Positions 16,428 through 24,639 of a stretch of 64,000 nt of DNA are shown piece after piece. The stretch covers positions 2,315,655 to 2,379,654 of the forward strand of contig NZ_CP100448.1 of the NCBI RefSeq assembly GCF_024227715.1, given 5' to 3'. A model generated the notes under the pieces. It did no database searches. It saw nothing but the letters and a program-made list of their open reading frames with translations, and was not told the DNA's origin. Origin of the DNA: Halomarina litorea. Its GTDB lineage: Archaea > Halobacteriota > Halobacteria > Halobacteriales > Haloarculaceae. Each line of letters starts with the position of its first letter. Position 1 is the stretch's first letter. Made by a program: the position numbers and the translations under genes.

Positions 16428-16541
16428 TGCCCCCGCTTTCGAGAGAACCCGGAAAAAGCTAGCGACTGGAACTTCAGCGCCGCGCCCCAGCGACCGCCGG
16501 AGAGCGGAAGGCACATCCGGGCGGTCGCTGAACGGAAGACG

Positions 16542-17879
16542 ATGATCGGTATCGTCGGCGGCGGCGTCGCGGGACTGGCGGCGGCCTACCGCCTCCAGCG
16601 TGCGGGTCACGAGGTGCGAGTGTTCGAGGCCGGAAGCGAGGTGGGCGGCCTCGCGGCCACCTACCCCACGCGCGGCGACCCCATCGAGCAGTTCTACCAC
16701 CACCTCTCGAAGAACGAACGGACCATCGTCGACCTCGCCGAGGACGTCGGCGTCGGCGACCGGGTGGAGTGGCGCGTCGGCAAGAACGCCTACTACGTCG
16801 ACGGCGTCGTCCACCCCCTCGACACCCCGTGGCAGATTCTCGCCTACCCACACCTCTCGCTGTACGACAAGTTCCGCCTCGCTATGCTGATGTTCGAAGT
16901 CGACGTGCGCGGGGGGCGACCCCGCCTCAACGCCTACGAGGACATCGAGGACTTCGAACACGTTCCCATCAGGGAGTTCCTGCTCTCCCACACCACTCGC
17001 GGCGTCTACGAGAACTTCTGGGAACCACTGCTGGACGCGAAGTTCGGCTCCCGGAAAGAGGACGTCAGCGCGGCGTGGCTCCTCGGCCGGGTGAAGTTCC
17101 GGGGCGAACGCGACCTGACGAAGGGGGAGATACTGGGCTACTTCGAGGGCGGGTTCGCTACCTTCGTCGACGCCCTCGCGGACGCGGTGGGTCGCGAGAA
17201 CGTCGTCACAGACGCTCGCGTCACCGACGTCGCCTTCGGGGAGCGCGTCGAGTCGATGACTGTCGAGACGCCCGGGGGGACCGAGCGCCACGACGTGGAC
17301 GCCTGCGTCGTCGCCGCGATGCCGGACGTCCTCGAGGGTCTGACGGGCTACGACTGCGACATCGACTTTCAGGGGTCGGTCTGTGCCGTCGTCACGATGG
17401 ACGACTCCTTGACGGACACCTACTGGCTCAACGTGGCCGACGACGCCCCCTTCGGGGCGCTCATCGAGCACACGAACTTCGTGCCGCCCGAGCGATACGG
17501 CGGCGACCACCTGCTGTACGTCGCGAGTTACGTCCAGTCGCTGGACGAGGACCTCTGGCAGATGGACGACGAGGCGGTCGAAGAACTGTGGCTGGACGGC
17601 ATCGCCGACCTCTTTCCCGACTTCGACCGCTCGTCGGTCGAGGAGGTCAGAATCGCCCGCAACCCCCGGACCGCACCGGTGTACGAACGCGGCTACCTCG
17701 ACATGGTCGTGCCCTACGACCTGAGCGAGGCGGTCGCGGATGGACTGTACTACGCGGGAATGGCCTCGCGGGCGCAGTACCCCGAACGGTCGCTCAACGG
17801 CGCCGTCGAGGCGGGGTTCGAAGTCGCGGACGGCATCGTCGACGACCGGCCTCGGCAGTCGGTCGAGGCTGAGGACTGA
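16542..17879 (+). CDS. FAD-dependent oxidoreductase, amine-oxidase/protoporphyrinogen-oxidase-like
   Basis: The 445-residue protein starts with the dinucleotide-binding motif GIVGGGVAGLAAAYRL and continues RVFEAGSEVGGLAAT, the pattern of the amine oxidase, phytoene desaturase and HemG-like superfamily. The C-terminal FAD contact is in GLYYAGMASR. Residues PIEQFYHHL and the W-rich middle are found in haloarchaeal and bacterial paralogues often linked to UDP-galactopyranose-mutase-like or carotenoid reactions; substrate unknown. No membrane segment. The ATG at 16542 lies directly before the FAD motif. Confidence 0.85.
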   Translation: MIGIVGGGVAGLAAAYRLQRAGHEVRVFEAGSEVGGLAATYPTRGDPIEQFYHHLSKNERTIVDLAEDVGVGDRVEWRVGKNAYYVDGVVHPLDTPWQILAYPHLSLYDKFRLAMLMFEVDVRGGRPRLNAYEDIEDFEHVPIREFLLSHTTRGVYENFWEPLLDAKFGSRKEDVSAAWLLGRVKFRGERDLTKGEILGYFEGGFATFVDALADAVGRENVVTDARVTDVAFGERVESMTVETPGGTERHDVDACVVAAMPDVLEGLTGYDCDIDFQGSVCAVVTMDDSLTDTYWLNVADDAPFGALIEHTNFVPPERYGGDHLLYVASYVQSLDEDLWQMDDEAVEELWLDGIADLFPDFDRSSVEEVRIARNPRTAPVYERGYLDMVVPYDLSEAVADGLYYAGMASRAQYPERSLNGAVEAGFEVADGIVDDRPRQSVEAED

Positions 17880-17885
17880 CCCGCC

Positions 17886-18182
17886 TCAGGCGGCCCCGCT
17901 GAGTCGATACTCGGGGTAGGCGAACAGGACGACGCCGAGTGCGAGGGCCGCGAGCGGATGTATCAGTGACTCGGAGAGACGTCCGCCCGTCTGGGCGGCG
18001 AAGACCAGCAACAGGGACCCACCCACCGCGGTGGTCAAGTGACGCTCCCACGCGGGTACCTGCTCGACGCCGCCGTGGCGCATCGCGTGGTACGCCCTGG
18101 CCGGCAGACCGACGACGAGACCCCAGACGACGGCACCCCAGAGGAGGGACGCGAGCGCCGAGGGCAGCCACCCCGTAGCCAT
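17886..18182 (-). CDS. small membrane protein, unknown
   Basis: The 98-residue protein has three or four hydrophobic helices (about residues 5-26, 49-64 and 75-92) with a central basic/polar loop (RAYHAMRHGGVEQVPAWERHLT). No family recognised. Convergent with the FAD oxidoreductase, with 6 bp between stops. Confidence 0.6.
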   Translation of the reverse strand: MATGWLPSALASLLWGAVVWGLVVGLPARAYHAMRHGGVEQVPAWERHLTTAVGGSLLLVFAAQTGGRLSESLIHPLAALALGVVLFAYPEYRLSGAA

Positions 18183-18251
18183 CGCTGTGCACGGTCGAAC
18201 GGTCGGCGGTGCGATAACGTTTCGGGACTGTCCCCCGTGGAGGAACGATAC

Positions 18252-18863
18252 TCAGTCGTCCGCGTTCGCGCCCTCATCGTCGTCGTACTCGCCCATGCCG
18301 GGGGCGTCGCGTACGTCCACGTCGGGTTCCTCGGTGTCTCCGCCGACGGACATCTGGCCCGCCGCGTCCTCGACGTACACGTCGTCCGCGAAGCCGGCGA
18401 CAGCGTTCTCGAACTCGCCTTCCTCCAGTTTCTCGGGGGTGGTGGGTGCCTCGGGGACCCCGCTGACGGGCGCGAACGCGCCGAGTGGGTCGTCGATGGT
18501 CACGTCGTAGTGCTTGAAGAACTCCTCGTAGCGGCGGTAGTGGTCCTCCAGTTCCCCGGCGGGAATCTCCATCATCTCCGTCCAGCCGTGGTTGAAGAAG
18601 TCGAAGTTGGCCTGGATGTGAGTCACCTCGCGGGCCTGCGCCTCGGTGTAGCCGGCTTCGAGGGCGGCCACGTAGGCATCCATCGTGGCGTCGAAGAACG
18701 CGTCGAGGTGCTCTCGGCGCTCTTCCTGCCGGGCCTCGTCGGCCTTCCCGAGGAATATCCTGGTGTGGAGGTCGACGAGTTTGCGGTTGGCGAACTCGCC
18801 CACGACCGGCGTGGTCAGCGCCTTCTTCGCGGCCCAGTGGCGCACGTTCTGGCGGATTTTCAT
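18252..18863 (-). CDS. DUF6149-like haloarchaeal protein
   Basis: The 203-residue protein has a conserved helical core (MKIRQNVRHWAAKKAL, THIQANFDFFNHGWTEMMEIP, DHYRRYEEFFKHYD) and an acidic, probably disordered C-terminus from about residue 145. It looks like the haloarchaea-only DUF6149 group, whose function is unknown. Assignment by memory of the core pattern is tentative. Divergent from the flavoprotein at 18986. Confidence 0.7.
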   Translation of the reverse strand: MKIRQNVRHWAAKKALTTPVVGEFANRKLVDLHTRIFLGKADEARQEERREHLDAFFDATMDAYVAALEAGYTEAQAREVTHIQANFDFFNHGWTEMMEIPAGELEDHYRRYEEFFKHYDVTIDDPLGAFAPVSGVPEAPTTPEKLEEGEFENAVAGFADDVYVEDAAGQMSVGGDTEEPDVDVRDAPGMGEYDDDEGANADD

Positions 18864-18985
18864 CGGCAGAGCGTTGGGGAGGAACGGCCTTCAATGTTGG
18901 TAGCGGGCGGTCAGAACGCCCCCCGCGGGGTGTCGTGTTCGCCAGATAGCAACCCACATTAAGGGGGGAATCCAACCCTCGGAAC

Positions 18986-20245
18986 ATGAGCGCGTCGCAC
19001 GTGATTATCGGCGACGGCATCGCCGGGAGTTCGGCCGCGGAGACCATCCGCGAGGCCGACGCCGAAGCCGAGGTCACCGTCATCACCGACGAGGGCGAGG
19101 CCCTCTACAACCGCATCCTCATCAAGGAGTTCGCCAAGGGCAAGATGCCCGCCGGTCCCATCTCCATCCACGAGGAGGACTGGTACGAGGAGCGCGACAT
19201 CACCCTCAAGCTGAACACCCACGTCAACCGCGTGGACACGGACGCCCACGAGATTCACACCCACGAGGGCGAGACCATCGAGTACGACACGCTCCTCATC
19301 GCGACGGGCGGGACGCCGACACAACTCCCCGTCCCCGGCAGCGACGCGCGAGGCATCCACCATTTCTGGACGTTTCAGGACGCGCGGGGCATCCGCGAAC
19401 ACGCCGAAGCCGCCGACACGGGCGCGGTCATCGGTGCCGGTCTGCTCGGTATCGACCTCGCGGCCATCTGCGGCGCGCAGGACGTCGAGGCCAACTACCT
19501 CATGCGGGGCAACGCCTGGTGGCGCTACGCGCTCAGCGAGGAGGGCGCCGAAATCATCCACGACGCGCTCCGGGAGAACGGCGTCACGCCCGTCTTCGAG
19601 AGCGGCGTCGACCACTTCGACGTAAAGGACGGCAGGGTCGTCGGCGTCGAGGACCCCAACGCCGACTACTACGACGCGGACTTCGTCGGCGTCGCCATCG
19701 GCCTCAACTACAACACCGAGTTCCTGCAGGGTTCGGGCATCGAACGCACCGACGACGGCTCCATTGTCGTCGACGAACACATGCGAACCAACACCGAGGA
19801 CGTGTACGCCGCGGGCGACCTCACCTACTTCTACGACGTCATCCTCGGCGACCAGGCCCAGAACGGCGCGTGGGGGTCCGCGAAGGAACAGGGCTCCATC
19901 GCCGGGCGCAACATGGTCGGAGACATGGGTGCTGACGTCGAGGAGGCCACCTTCGAGTGGGTCTCCTCGTACTCCATCACGCACTTCGACTTCCCGTTCC
20001 TCTCCTTTGGCCACCCCACCCTCGGCGACGACTCCGTCGAGCAGAAGTACTCCGACACCGAGTGGCGCCGCGTCGCCATCAAGGACGGCAAGGTCGTCGG
20101 TGGCGTCCTCATCGGCGACCTCGCCCCGCAGTCGAAGCTCAAGAAGCTCGCGCGCAACCAGGTCGACGTGAGCGACAAGAAGGAGTTCCTGCTGGAGGAG
20201 ACCATCGACCTCGAGAAGTTCGAACCGATCGAAGCCGAACAGTAA
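18986..20245 (+). CDS. NAD(P)/FAD-dependent oxidoreductase
   Basis: The 419-residue protein has the layout of NADH:acceptor reductases of the NirB-N/rubredoxin-reductase/NADH-oxidase type: FAD motif VIIGDGIAGSSAAETI (note Asp in place of the second Gly of GxGxxG), LLIATGGTP, a second NAD(P) motif AVIGAGLLGIDLA near residue 153, and DVYAAGDL with the FAD-binding Asp. A C-terminal domain of about 100 residues completes it. No redox-active CxxC pair is visible, so it is not a thioredoxin-type reductase. Electron acceptor unknown. Confidence 0.85.
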   Translation: MSASHVIIGDGIAGSSAAETIREADAEAEVTVITDEGEALYNRILIKEFAKGKMPAGPISIHEEDWYEERDITLKLNTHVNRVDTDAHEIHTHEGETIEYDTLLIATGGTPTQLPVPGSDARGIHHFWTFQDARGIREHAEAADTGAVIGAGLLGIDLAAICGAQDVEANYLMRGNAWWRYALSEEGAEIIHDALRENGVTPVFESGVDHFDVKDGRVVGVEDPNADYYDADFVGVAIGLNYNTEFLQGSGIERTDDGSIVVDEHMRTNTEDVYAAGDLTYFYDVILGDQAQNGAWGSAKEQGSIAGRNMVGDMGADVEEATFEWVSSYSITHFDFPFLSFGHPTLGDDSVEQKYSDTEWRRVAIKDGKVVGGVLIGDLAPQSKLKKLARNQVDVSDKKEFLLEETIDLEKFEPIEAEQ

Positions 20246-20485
20246 CCGGCGTCCGTTCTCCCGTCTTCCGTCTCTCGTTCTCGCACGCCCGCCAGCGCCC
20301 GCCCCGACCCGAGCGGTTCGAGGACGAGTGGCAGAGCGGTCGTGGTCCGCGCGTGCGTGTCGGATTCGGTCGTAGTGGGTCAGTGTGACACGGCCGTCAG
20401 ACGCGTGCGGCGTGTGCATCGCTCGTCACAGGACGGCGGGCGCGGAGGTGTTATCCCCTCAGAGCGCCATTACTGTCTGATTACT

Positions 20486-20767
20486 ATGGAAAAGAACGTC
20501 GGCGGGTACGACCGTATCGCTCGCCTCGTGATCGGTCCGGTCCTCGGTACTGTCTCCCTGGCCGCCCTCGCAGGCTACCTCAGTCTGGCGGTCGGCCCCC
20601 TGTCGACGGGCATCGTCGCCGCGCTGTTCGGTCTCGTCAGCCTCGTGCTCATCGTCACCGGCGCCACCCAACAGTGCCCCCTCAACCGTGCGCTCGGCAT
20701 CAACACCTACGAGTCCGAGCGTCCGACTGACGCAGAGGAGACCTCCCGGTCGCGTAAGGCGGCCTGA
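20486..20767 (+). CDS. DUF2892 / YgaP-like inner membrane protein
   Basis: The 93-residue protein has the DUF2892 pattern: N-terminal MEKNVGGYDRIARLVIG, two membrane helices, and a CPLNRALGINT segment after the second. The family occurs alone or fused to rhodanese domains, with suggested links to sulfur handling; here it is alone. The ATG at 20486 matches the family start; upstream codons do not. Confidence 0.85.
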   Translation: MEKNVGGYDRIARLVIGPVLGTVSLAALAGYLSLAVGPLSTGIVAALFGLVSLVLIVTGATQQCPLNRALGINTYESERPTDAEETSRSRKAA

Positions 20768-20983
20768 TATCGGGTCCCCCGTTCCCGGACCGTCGAGTAC
20801 TGCTAACAGCACGCACGCCATCTACTACTGAACTCCACGAGCTAGTGCGGTGCCGCGAGCGACCCCACCGCGGGGAAAGCGAGTTCGCGGGCCGACGAGC
20901 GATAGCGAGGCGTGTCGCCCGCGCGCGAACGCAGTAAACGGTGGGACCGAAGCGGTTTAGCGGCGGGCGTATAAGGAACGACC

Positions 20984-21397
20984 ATGCAAAGTGGCGGCTC
21001 CAGCGACATGACCCTCGCCTTCGAGTTGGAGGCGTTGAAGCGACTGGCCGAACCCGATTCGGTGTTCTCGGACGCGCGACAGTGGAGCAAGTACGTCGGC
21101 GTCGTCAGCGAGAAGCCCACCTACGTGGTGACGAACTTCACGCGCAAACAGCGCATCCGTCAGGACTTCTTCTCCGGGCCGCGGGGCAAACGCGAGAGCC
21201 TGGAGAACGTCAAGCGCCAGTTCGACACCGACCGGCACGTCTTCGTCGGGACGACCGAGGAGGACGCGGAACTGGCCGACGAGGTCGGCTGGGAGTTCCT
21301 CGGCATCGAGGACGCGGCCGAGGCGGCCGACTGGACGCTCGGCGAACCGGACACCCCCACCACGGCCAGCGGCGAGGAGCGCGACGACTGGCCGTGA
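20984..21397 (+). CDS. conserved haloarchaeal protein (DUF7124-like)
   Basis: The 137-residue soluble protein begins MQSGGSSDMTLAFELEALKRL and contains YVGVVSEKPTYVVTNFTRKQRIRQDFF, a pattern I associate with a haloarchaea-only family of unknown function (DUF7124, tentative). The C-terminus is acidic. Its stop (TGA 21395-21397) overlaps the GTG of the following membrane gene (21394), so the two are translationally coupled. Confidence 0.75.
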   Translation: MQSGGSSDMTLAFELEALKRLAEPDSVFSDARQWSKYVGVVSEKPTYVVTNFTRKQRIRQDFFSGPRGKRESLENVKRQFDTDRHVFVGTTEEDAELADEVGWEFLGIEDAAEAADWTLGEPDTPTTASGEERDDWP

Positions 21398-22197
21398 GTC
21401 TGGACGTCGGCGCGGCTCTCCGCCGGGGGGCCGAGCGGGCGGCGACCCCGAGCGGCCTCCTCTTGCTCGTCCCCTTCGCCGCCCTCAGCGTCCTGAACGC
21501 GGCAGCGACGGCTCGGCTCGCGCTCTCGCTGGCCGACAGCGCGTTCGTCGACGGCGTCGTGACCACGCTCCGCGAGGCGGGCCGGCCCGACCTCGCGGAG
21601 GCGATGCTCGCCACGGTGTCGACCCAGCCCCTCGCGCTGCCGGTGTCGCCCGCCGTCGCCGGCGGGGTCATCGTCGCCGTCGCCGTCTCGCTAGAGGCGA
21701 CGCGAATCGTCGCGGACCGGACGTTCGTCGCCGAGGCGGCGACGGGGCTCCACGAGCCGACGCGACGGCTCGGGCGAGCGACGCTCACCGGGGTCCTCGC
21801 CAGTCTGGTCGTCGGCCTCCTGTTGGTGCTCGGGGCGGCGCTCGTCCTGCCGGCGCTGCTGGTCGCGGTGGTGTTCTTCTTCACCCGGCAGTTCGTCGCC
21901 TGGGAGGACGAGTCGGTGGTCGGGGCGCTCCGGTCGAGCGTCTCGCTCGCGCTCGACGCCCCGCTGTCCGTACTCGGCCTCGCGGCGGGGCTGTTCGTCG
22001 TCGACCTCTTCGTGGGGTCGCTCGTCGGCGGGGTCGCGGGGCTGTTCGCGCCGGTGACCACCCGCGTCGTCGAACTGGTCGCCGGGGCGGCCGTCTCCGT
22101 GTACGCGAGCGCGGTTGCTGCGGACGCCTTCCGGCAGTTGCGGGGCCTCGGCCGGGAGGAGGCGGAGCGCGAGGAGTGGGAGGAACTGCTCCCCTGA
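21394..22197 (+). CDS. multi-pass membrane protein (DUF7847-like)
   Basis: The 267-residue protein (GTG start overlapping the upstream stop in GTGA) has about six hydrophobic segments, two paired long ones in the middle (TLTGVLASLVVGLLLVLGAAL and LVLPALLVAVVFFF) and two later. The FTRQFVAWEDESVVGALRSS loop resembles haloarchaeal glycerophosphoryl-diester-like/DUF7847 membrane proteins of unknown function. Ends with an Arg/Glu-rich cytoplasmic tail. The frame is open far upstream of the GTG, but that part overlaps the previous gene. Confidence 0.75.
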   Translation: MSLDVGAALRRGAERAATPSGLLLLVPFAALSVLNAAATARLALSLADSAFVDGVVTTLREAGRPDLAEAMLATVSTQPLALPVSPAVAGGVIVAVAVSLEATRIVADRTFVAEAATGLHEPTRRLGRATLTGVLASLVVGLLLVLGAALVLPALLVAVVFFFTRQFVAWEDESVVGALRSSVSLALDAPLSVLGLAAGLFVVDLFVGSLVGGVAGLFAPVTTRVVELVAGAAVSVYASAVAADAFRQLRGLGREEAEREEWEELLP

Positions 22198-22248
22198 CGG
22201 GCGTCCCAGAGCGGACGACTTAACCGCGCGACGACGCAACTCCCGTGT

Positions 22249-22779
22249 ATGGCAGAGCCGCGCGTGCCGGGCGGGTCGCCCCGCGAACTGTCGCTCCCGT
22301 GCGGTCGGACCGTCGACCTCCACGACCTCGACATGGGGATGCGCGACTACGAGTGTCCCTGCGGGGAGCGCCACGCCGTCGTGATGGACATGCACCCGCT
22401 GTCGCGGTGGGTGCCCGAGGACCTCGTGGCGGTGCTCCGCGAGGCGGTCGACACCACCACGGAGTCGGAGTTCGACACGATGCACGTCATGGGGATGGTA
22501 CTGGAGGAGTTCCCCGAACAGGTCGTCAGCGTGGACGCGAGCGAGGACGGGCACGTCGGGTTCGCCCTCGTCTGGGCGGCCGACTTCGACTCCCGACGGC
22601 TCCACGAGGTGGTCGTCGAGTTGCTCGTCGAACTGATGGAACACGCCGTGAGCCACGCGAGCGACGACGGCGCGATGACCGAGTTCGAAGAGCAGATGCT
22701 GCAGTTCGACGTGCGCGAGTTCGTCGACCAGTACCGCGACCAGCGGGACTTCGCAGACGAGTTCGACCGGCCGGTGTAG
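22249..22779 (+). CDS. DUF5815-like haloarchaeal protein
   Basis: The 176-residue acidic protein contains DMGMRDYECPCGERHAVVMDMHPLSRWVPEDLV, with a single CPC pair and several His and Met, then two helical regions ending EEQMLQFDVREFVDQYRDQRDF. I associate this with haloarchaeal DUF5815 (tentative); function unknown. It lies about 50 bp behind the membrane gene and may belong to the same transcript. Confidence 0.75.
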   Translation: MAEPRVPGGSPRELSLPCGRTVDLHDLDMGMRDYECPCGERHAVVMDMHPLSRWVPEDLVAVLREAVDTTTESEFDTMHVMGMVLEEFPEQVVSVDASEDGHVGFALVWAADFDSRRLHEVVVELLVELMEHAVSHASDDGAMTEFEEQMLQFDVREFVDQYRDQRDFADEFDRPV

Positions 22780-22816
22780 TCGGCCAGCCGATTCGAACCC
22801 CTGAGCTATTTCCTTA

Positions 22817-22864
22817 CGAACCAGTAGTGGGCGAACCAGTGGTACGGAACCCGACTATTTTATT
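22817..22864 (+). promoter_or_regulatory. promoter of the ABC operon with upstream direct repeats
   Basis: TTTATTA (22858-22864) lies about 28 bp before the ATG at 22889, fitting a leaderless transcript. Two direct repeats CGAACCAGT (22817-22825 and 22832-22840, 15-bp period, extended imperfectly by AGTGGG/GGTACG) lie 49-72 bp before the start, a position for an activator or repressor. Confidence 0.6.
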
Positions 22865-22888
22865 AGGCTCGCTGGGGGATGACGTGAC

Positions 22889-24616
22889 ATGGCAGACGAC
22901 GAATTCGACAGGCGGTCGTTCCTCCGACTCGCGGGCGGTGCCGCCGCGGCAGCGTCGCTCGCGGGTTGTGCCGGCGACGGTGACGGCAACGGGTCCGGGA
23001 ACGGCAACGGGTCCGGGAACGGCAACGGGTCCGGGAACGGTAACGGGTCCGGCGATGGCGAGGGGACCGACCGCCCCGAACCGCAGACGCGCGAGGAGTA
23101 CCTCCAGCGGGCGAACCTCCTCCTCCACGAGGAGGCCCCGTGGGTGTTCCTCAACCGGCAGTACAGCGTCTACGGCGTCAGCACCGACGTCCAGTGGGAG
23201 GCACGGCGCGACGAGCGAATCGACGCCTACACTATCGTCCCACAGGGGAACAAGACCTCCGTGACCATCACGCAGAGCCAGATGGACTCCGGGCTCGACC
23301 CACACGACCACCGCGAGACGCCGACCGACAACATCGTCCTCCAGTCGTACGAGGGGCTCCTGAGCAGGAACAAGGAAGGCGCCATCCAGCAGCAACTCGC
23401 GACGGGCTACGAGCGCGTCGAGCCGGGTCGGGTTCGATTTACCATCCGCGATGGCGTGACCTTCCACAGCGGGGAGACGCTCACCCCGGAGGACGTCGCC
23501 TTCTCCATCAACCGCATCGTCAAGGACGACGTCGGTGGCCTCACGAGCCCACAGCGCGACCAGCTCGCGGGCGTCACGGGTGCGACCCCCGTCGACGGCG
23601 AGCGGGCAGTCGAGGTCACCTCCGACGGTATCAACCCCATCGTCTTCCAGCAGTTCGCCACGTACTGTGACATCGTCCAGCGTCAGTGGATTCAGGACCA
23701 CGACTCGGGGTACATCAACACCCACATGAACGGGACGGGGCCGTTCATGCTCGCGAACTATCAGCAGGACGTCAGCGTTCAGTACACCCGCTACGAAGAC
23801 TACTGGAAGGAGCCGGCACCGGCCCAGTCGCTCACAATCACGGCCGCGGGCGAGTCGAGTACGCGTGTCAACCAGCTCCTCGGCGGCGAGACCGATCTCA
23901 TCGTCAACGTCCCACCACAGGACGCCCAACGCGTCCAGGGAGCCGACAGCGCCTCGCTGAGTGCGAAGCCGAGTACGCGCATCATCTACAACGCGATGGT
24001 GTACAACCGCGAGCCGTTCGACTCGGTCGCGTTCCGACAGGCGATGAACTACGCGATCGACCTGGAGAGCATCGTCCAGAACGTCCTCGCGACGTTTGCG
24101 GCACCGACCGGTCAGCCGACGCTCGAGGGGTTCGTCGGCTACAACCCCGAGGTCGAACCGTACCCCTACGATCCCGAACGCGCCCAGCAGCTGGTCGAGG
24201 AGAGCGGCTACGCGGGTGCGAGTATCACGCTACACACCCCTGTCGGACGCTACCTGAAGGACCTCGAAATCGCACAGGCGGTGGCGAATCAGATCGACGA
24301 ACTGGAGAACGTCTCCTGTAGCGTCCAGCAGCGCGACTTCCAGACGCTGGCCGGGGAACTGACCGACGGCGACATCTCGACCGGTCCCGCCTTCTACCTC
24401 ATCGGGTGGGGGAACGCGACGTTCGACGCCAGCCAGACCATCCTCCCGCTGTTGACGACTGACGGGGTACTGACGTCTTACAGCAACGAGCGCGTCGACG
24501 AGCTGATGCGTCAGGCACAGAGCATGGCCGGGACCACGCCCGGCGATGGGGGTAGCGGGTCGAACTCGACTAGCACGGACAGCGCCAACGCCAGCGGCAA
24601 CACGAGCGGCGAGTGA
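22889..24616 (+). CDS. ABC transporter solute-binding lipoprotein, family 5, apparently circularly permuted
   Basis: This 575-residue binding protein of a peptide/nickel-type importer starts with a Tat lipoprotein signal (Arg8-Arg9 in RRSFLRL, lipobox LAGC with Cys27) and a GNGSG repeat linker (to about 57). Residues about 66-116 (EEYLQRANLLLHEEAPWVFL, then YGV-DV-W-R-DERIDAY) match what is normally the C-terminal segment of SBP_bac_5 proteins. The usual mature N-terminus follows at about 123 (SVTITQSQMDSGLDPHD), and the protein ends after YSNERVDELMRQAQ, just where that segment would normally continue, with a Ser/Asn/Thr tail. This is the order expected of a circular permutation. First gene of the five-gene operon. 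Confidence 0.9.
   Translation: MADDEFDRRSFLRLAGGAAAAASLAGCAGDGDGNGSGNGNGSGNGNGSGNGNGSGDGEGTDRPEPQTREEYLQRANLLLHEEAPWVFLNRQYSVYGVSTDVQWEARRDERIDAYTIVPQGNKTSVTITQSQMDSGLDPHDHRETPTDNIVLQSYEGLLSRNKEGAIQQQLATGYERVEPGRVRFTIRDGVTFHSGETLTPEDVAFSINRIVKDDVGGLTSPQRDQLAGVTGATPVDGERAVEVTSDGINPIVFQQFATYCDIVQRQWIQDHDSGYINTHMNGTGPFMLANYQQDVSVQYTRYEDYWKEPAPAQSLTITAAGESSTRVNQLLGGETDLIVNVPPQDAQRVQGADSASLSAKPSTRIIYNAMVYNREPFDSVAFRQAMNYAIDLESIVQNVLATFAAPTGQPTLEGFVGYNPEVEPYPYDPERAQQLVEESGYAGASITLHTPVGRYLKDLEIAQAVANQIDELENVSCSVQQRDFQTLAGELTDGDISTGPAFYLIGWGNATFDASQTILPLLTTDGVLTSYSNERVDELMRQAQSMAGTTPGDGGSGSNSTSTDSANASGNTSGE
22985..23056 (+). repeat. 18-bp tandem repeat, four units
   Basis: Three identical units of GGCAACGGGTCCGGGAAC (22985, 23003, 23021) and a fourth with three changes encode the GNGSGN linker after the lipobox of the binding protein. 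The identity at DNA level suggests slippage and length variation. Confidence 0.85.
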
Positions 24617-24626
24617 TGGACCGCTC

Positions 24627-24632
24627 GGAGGA
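24627..24632 (+). promoter_or_regulatory. Shine-Dalgarno site of the first permease gene
   Basis: GGAGGA ends 7 bp before the ATG at 24640. It is worth noting because the first gene of the operon looks leaderless; internal genes use SD-led initiation. Confidence 0.6.
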
Positions 24633-24639
24633 CCAGTAG

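Noticed and set aside
15546-17510. 654-residue fusion of homoserine kinase with an N-terminal domain
   Set aside because: The upstream 361 codons are the complement of the FAD oxidoreductase gene; the kinase starts at 16427.
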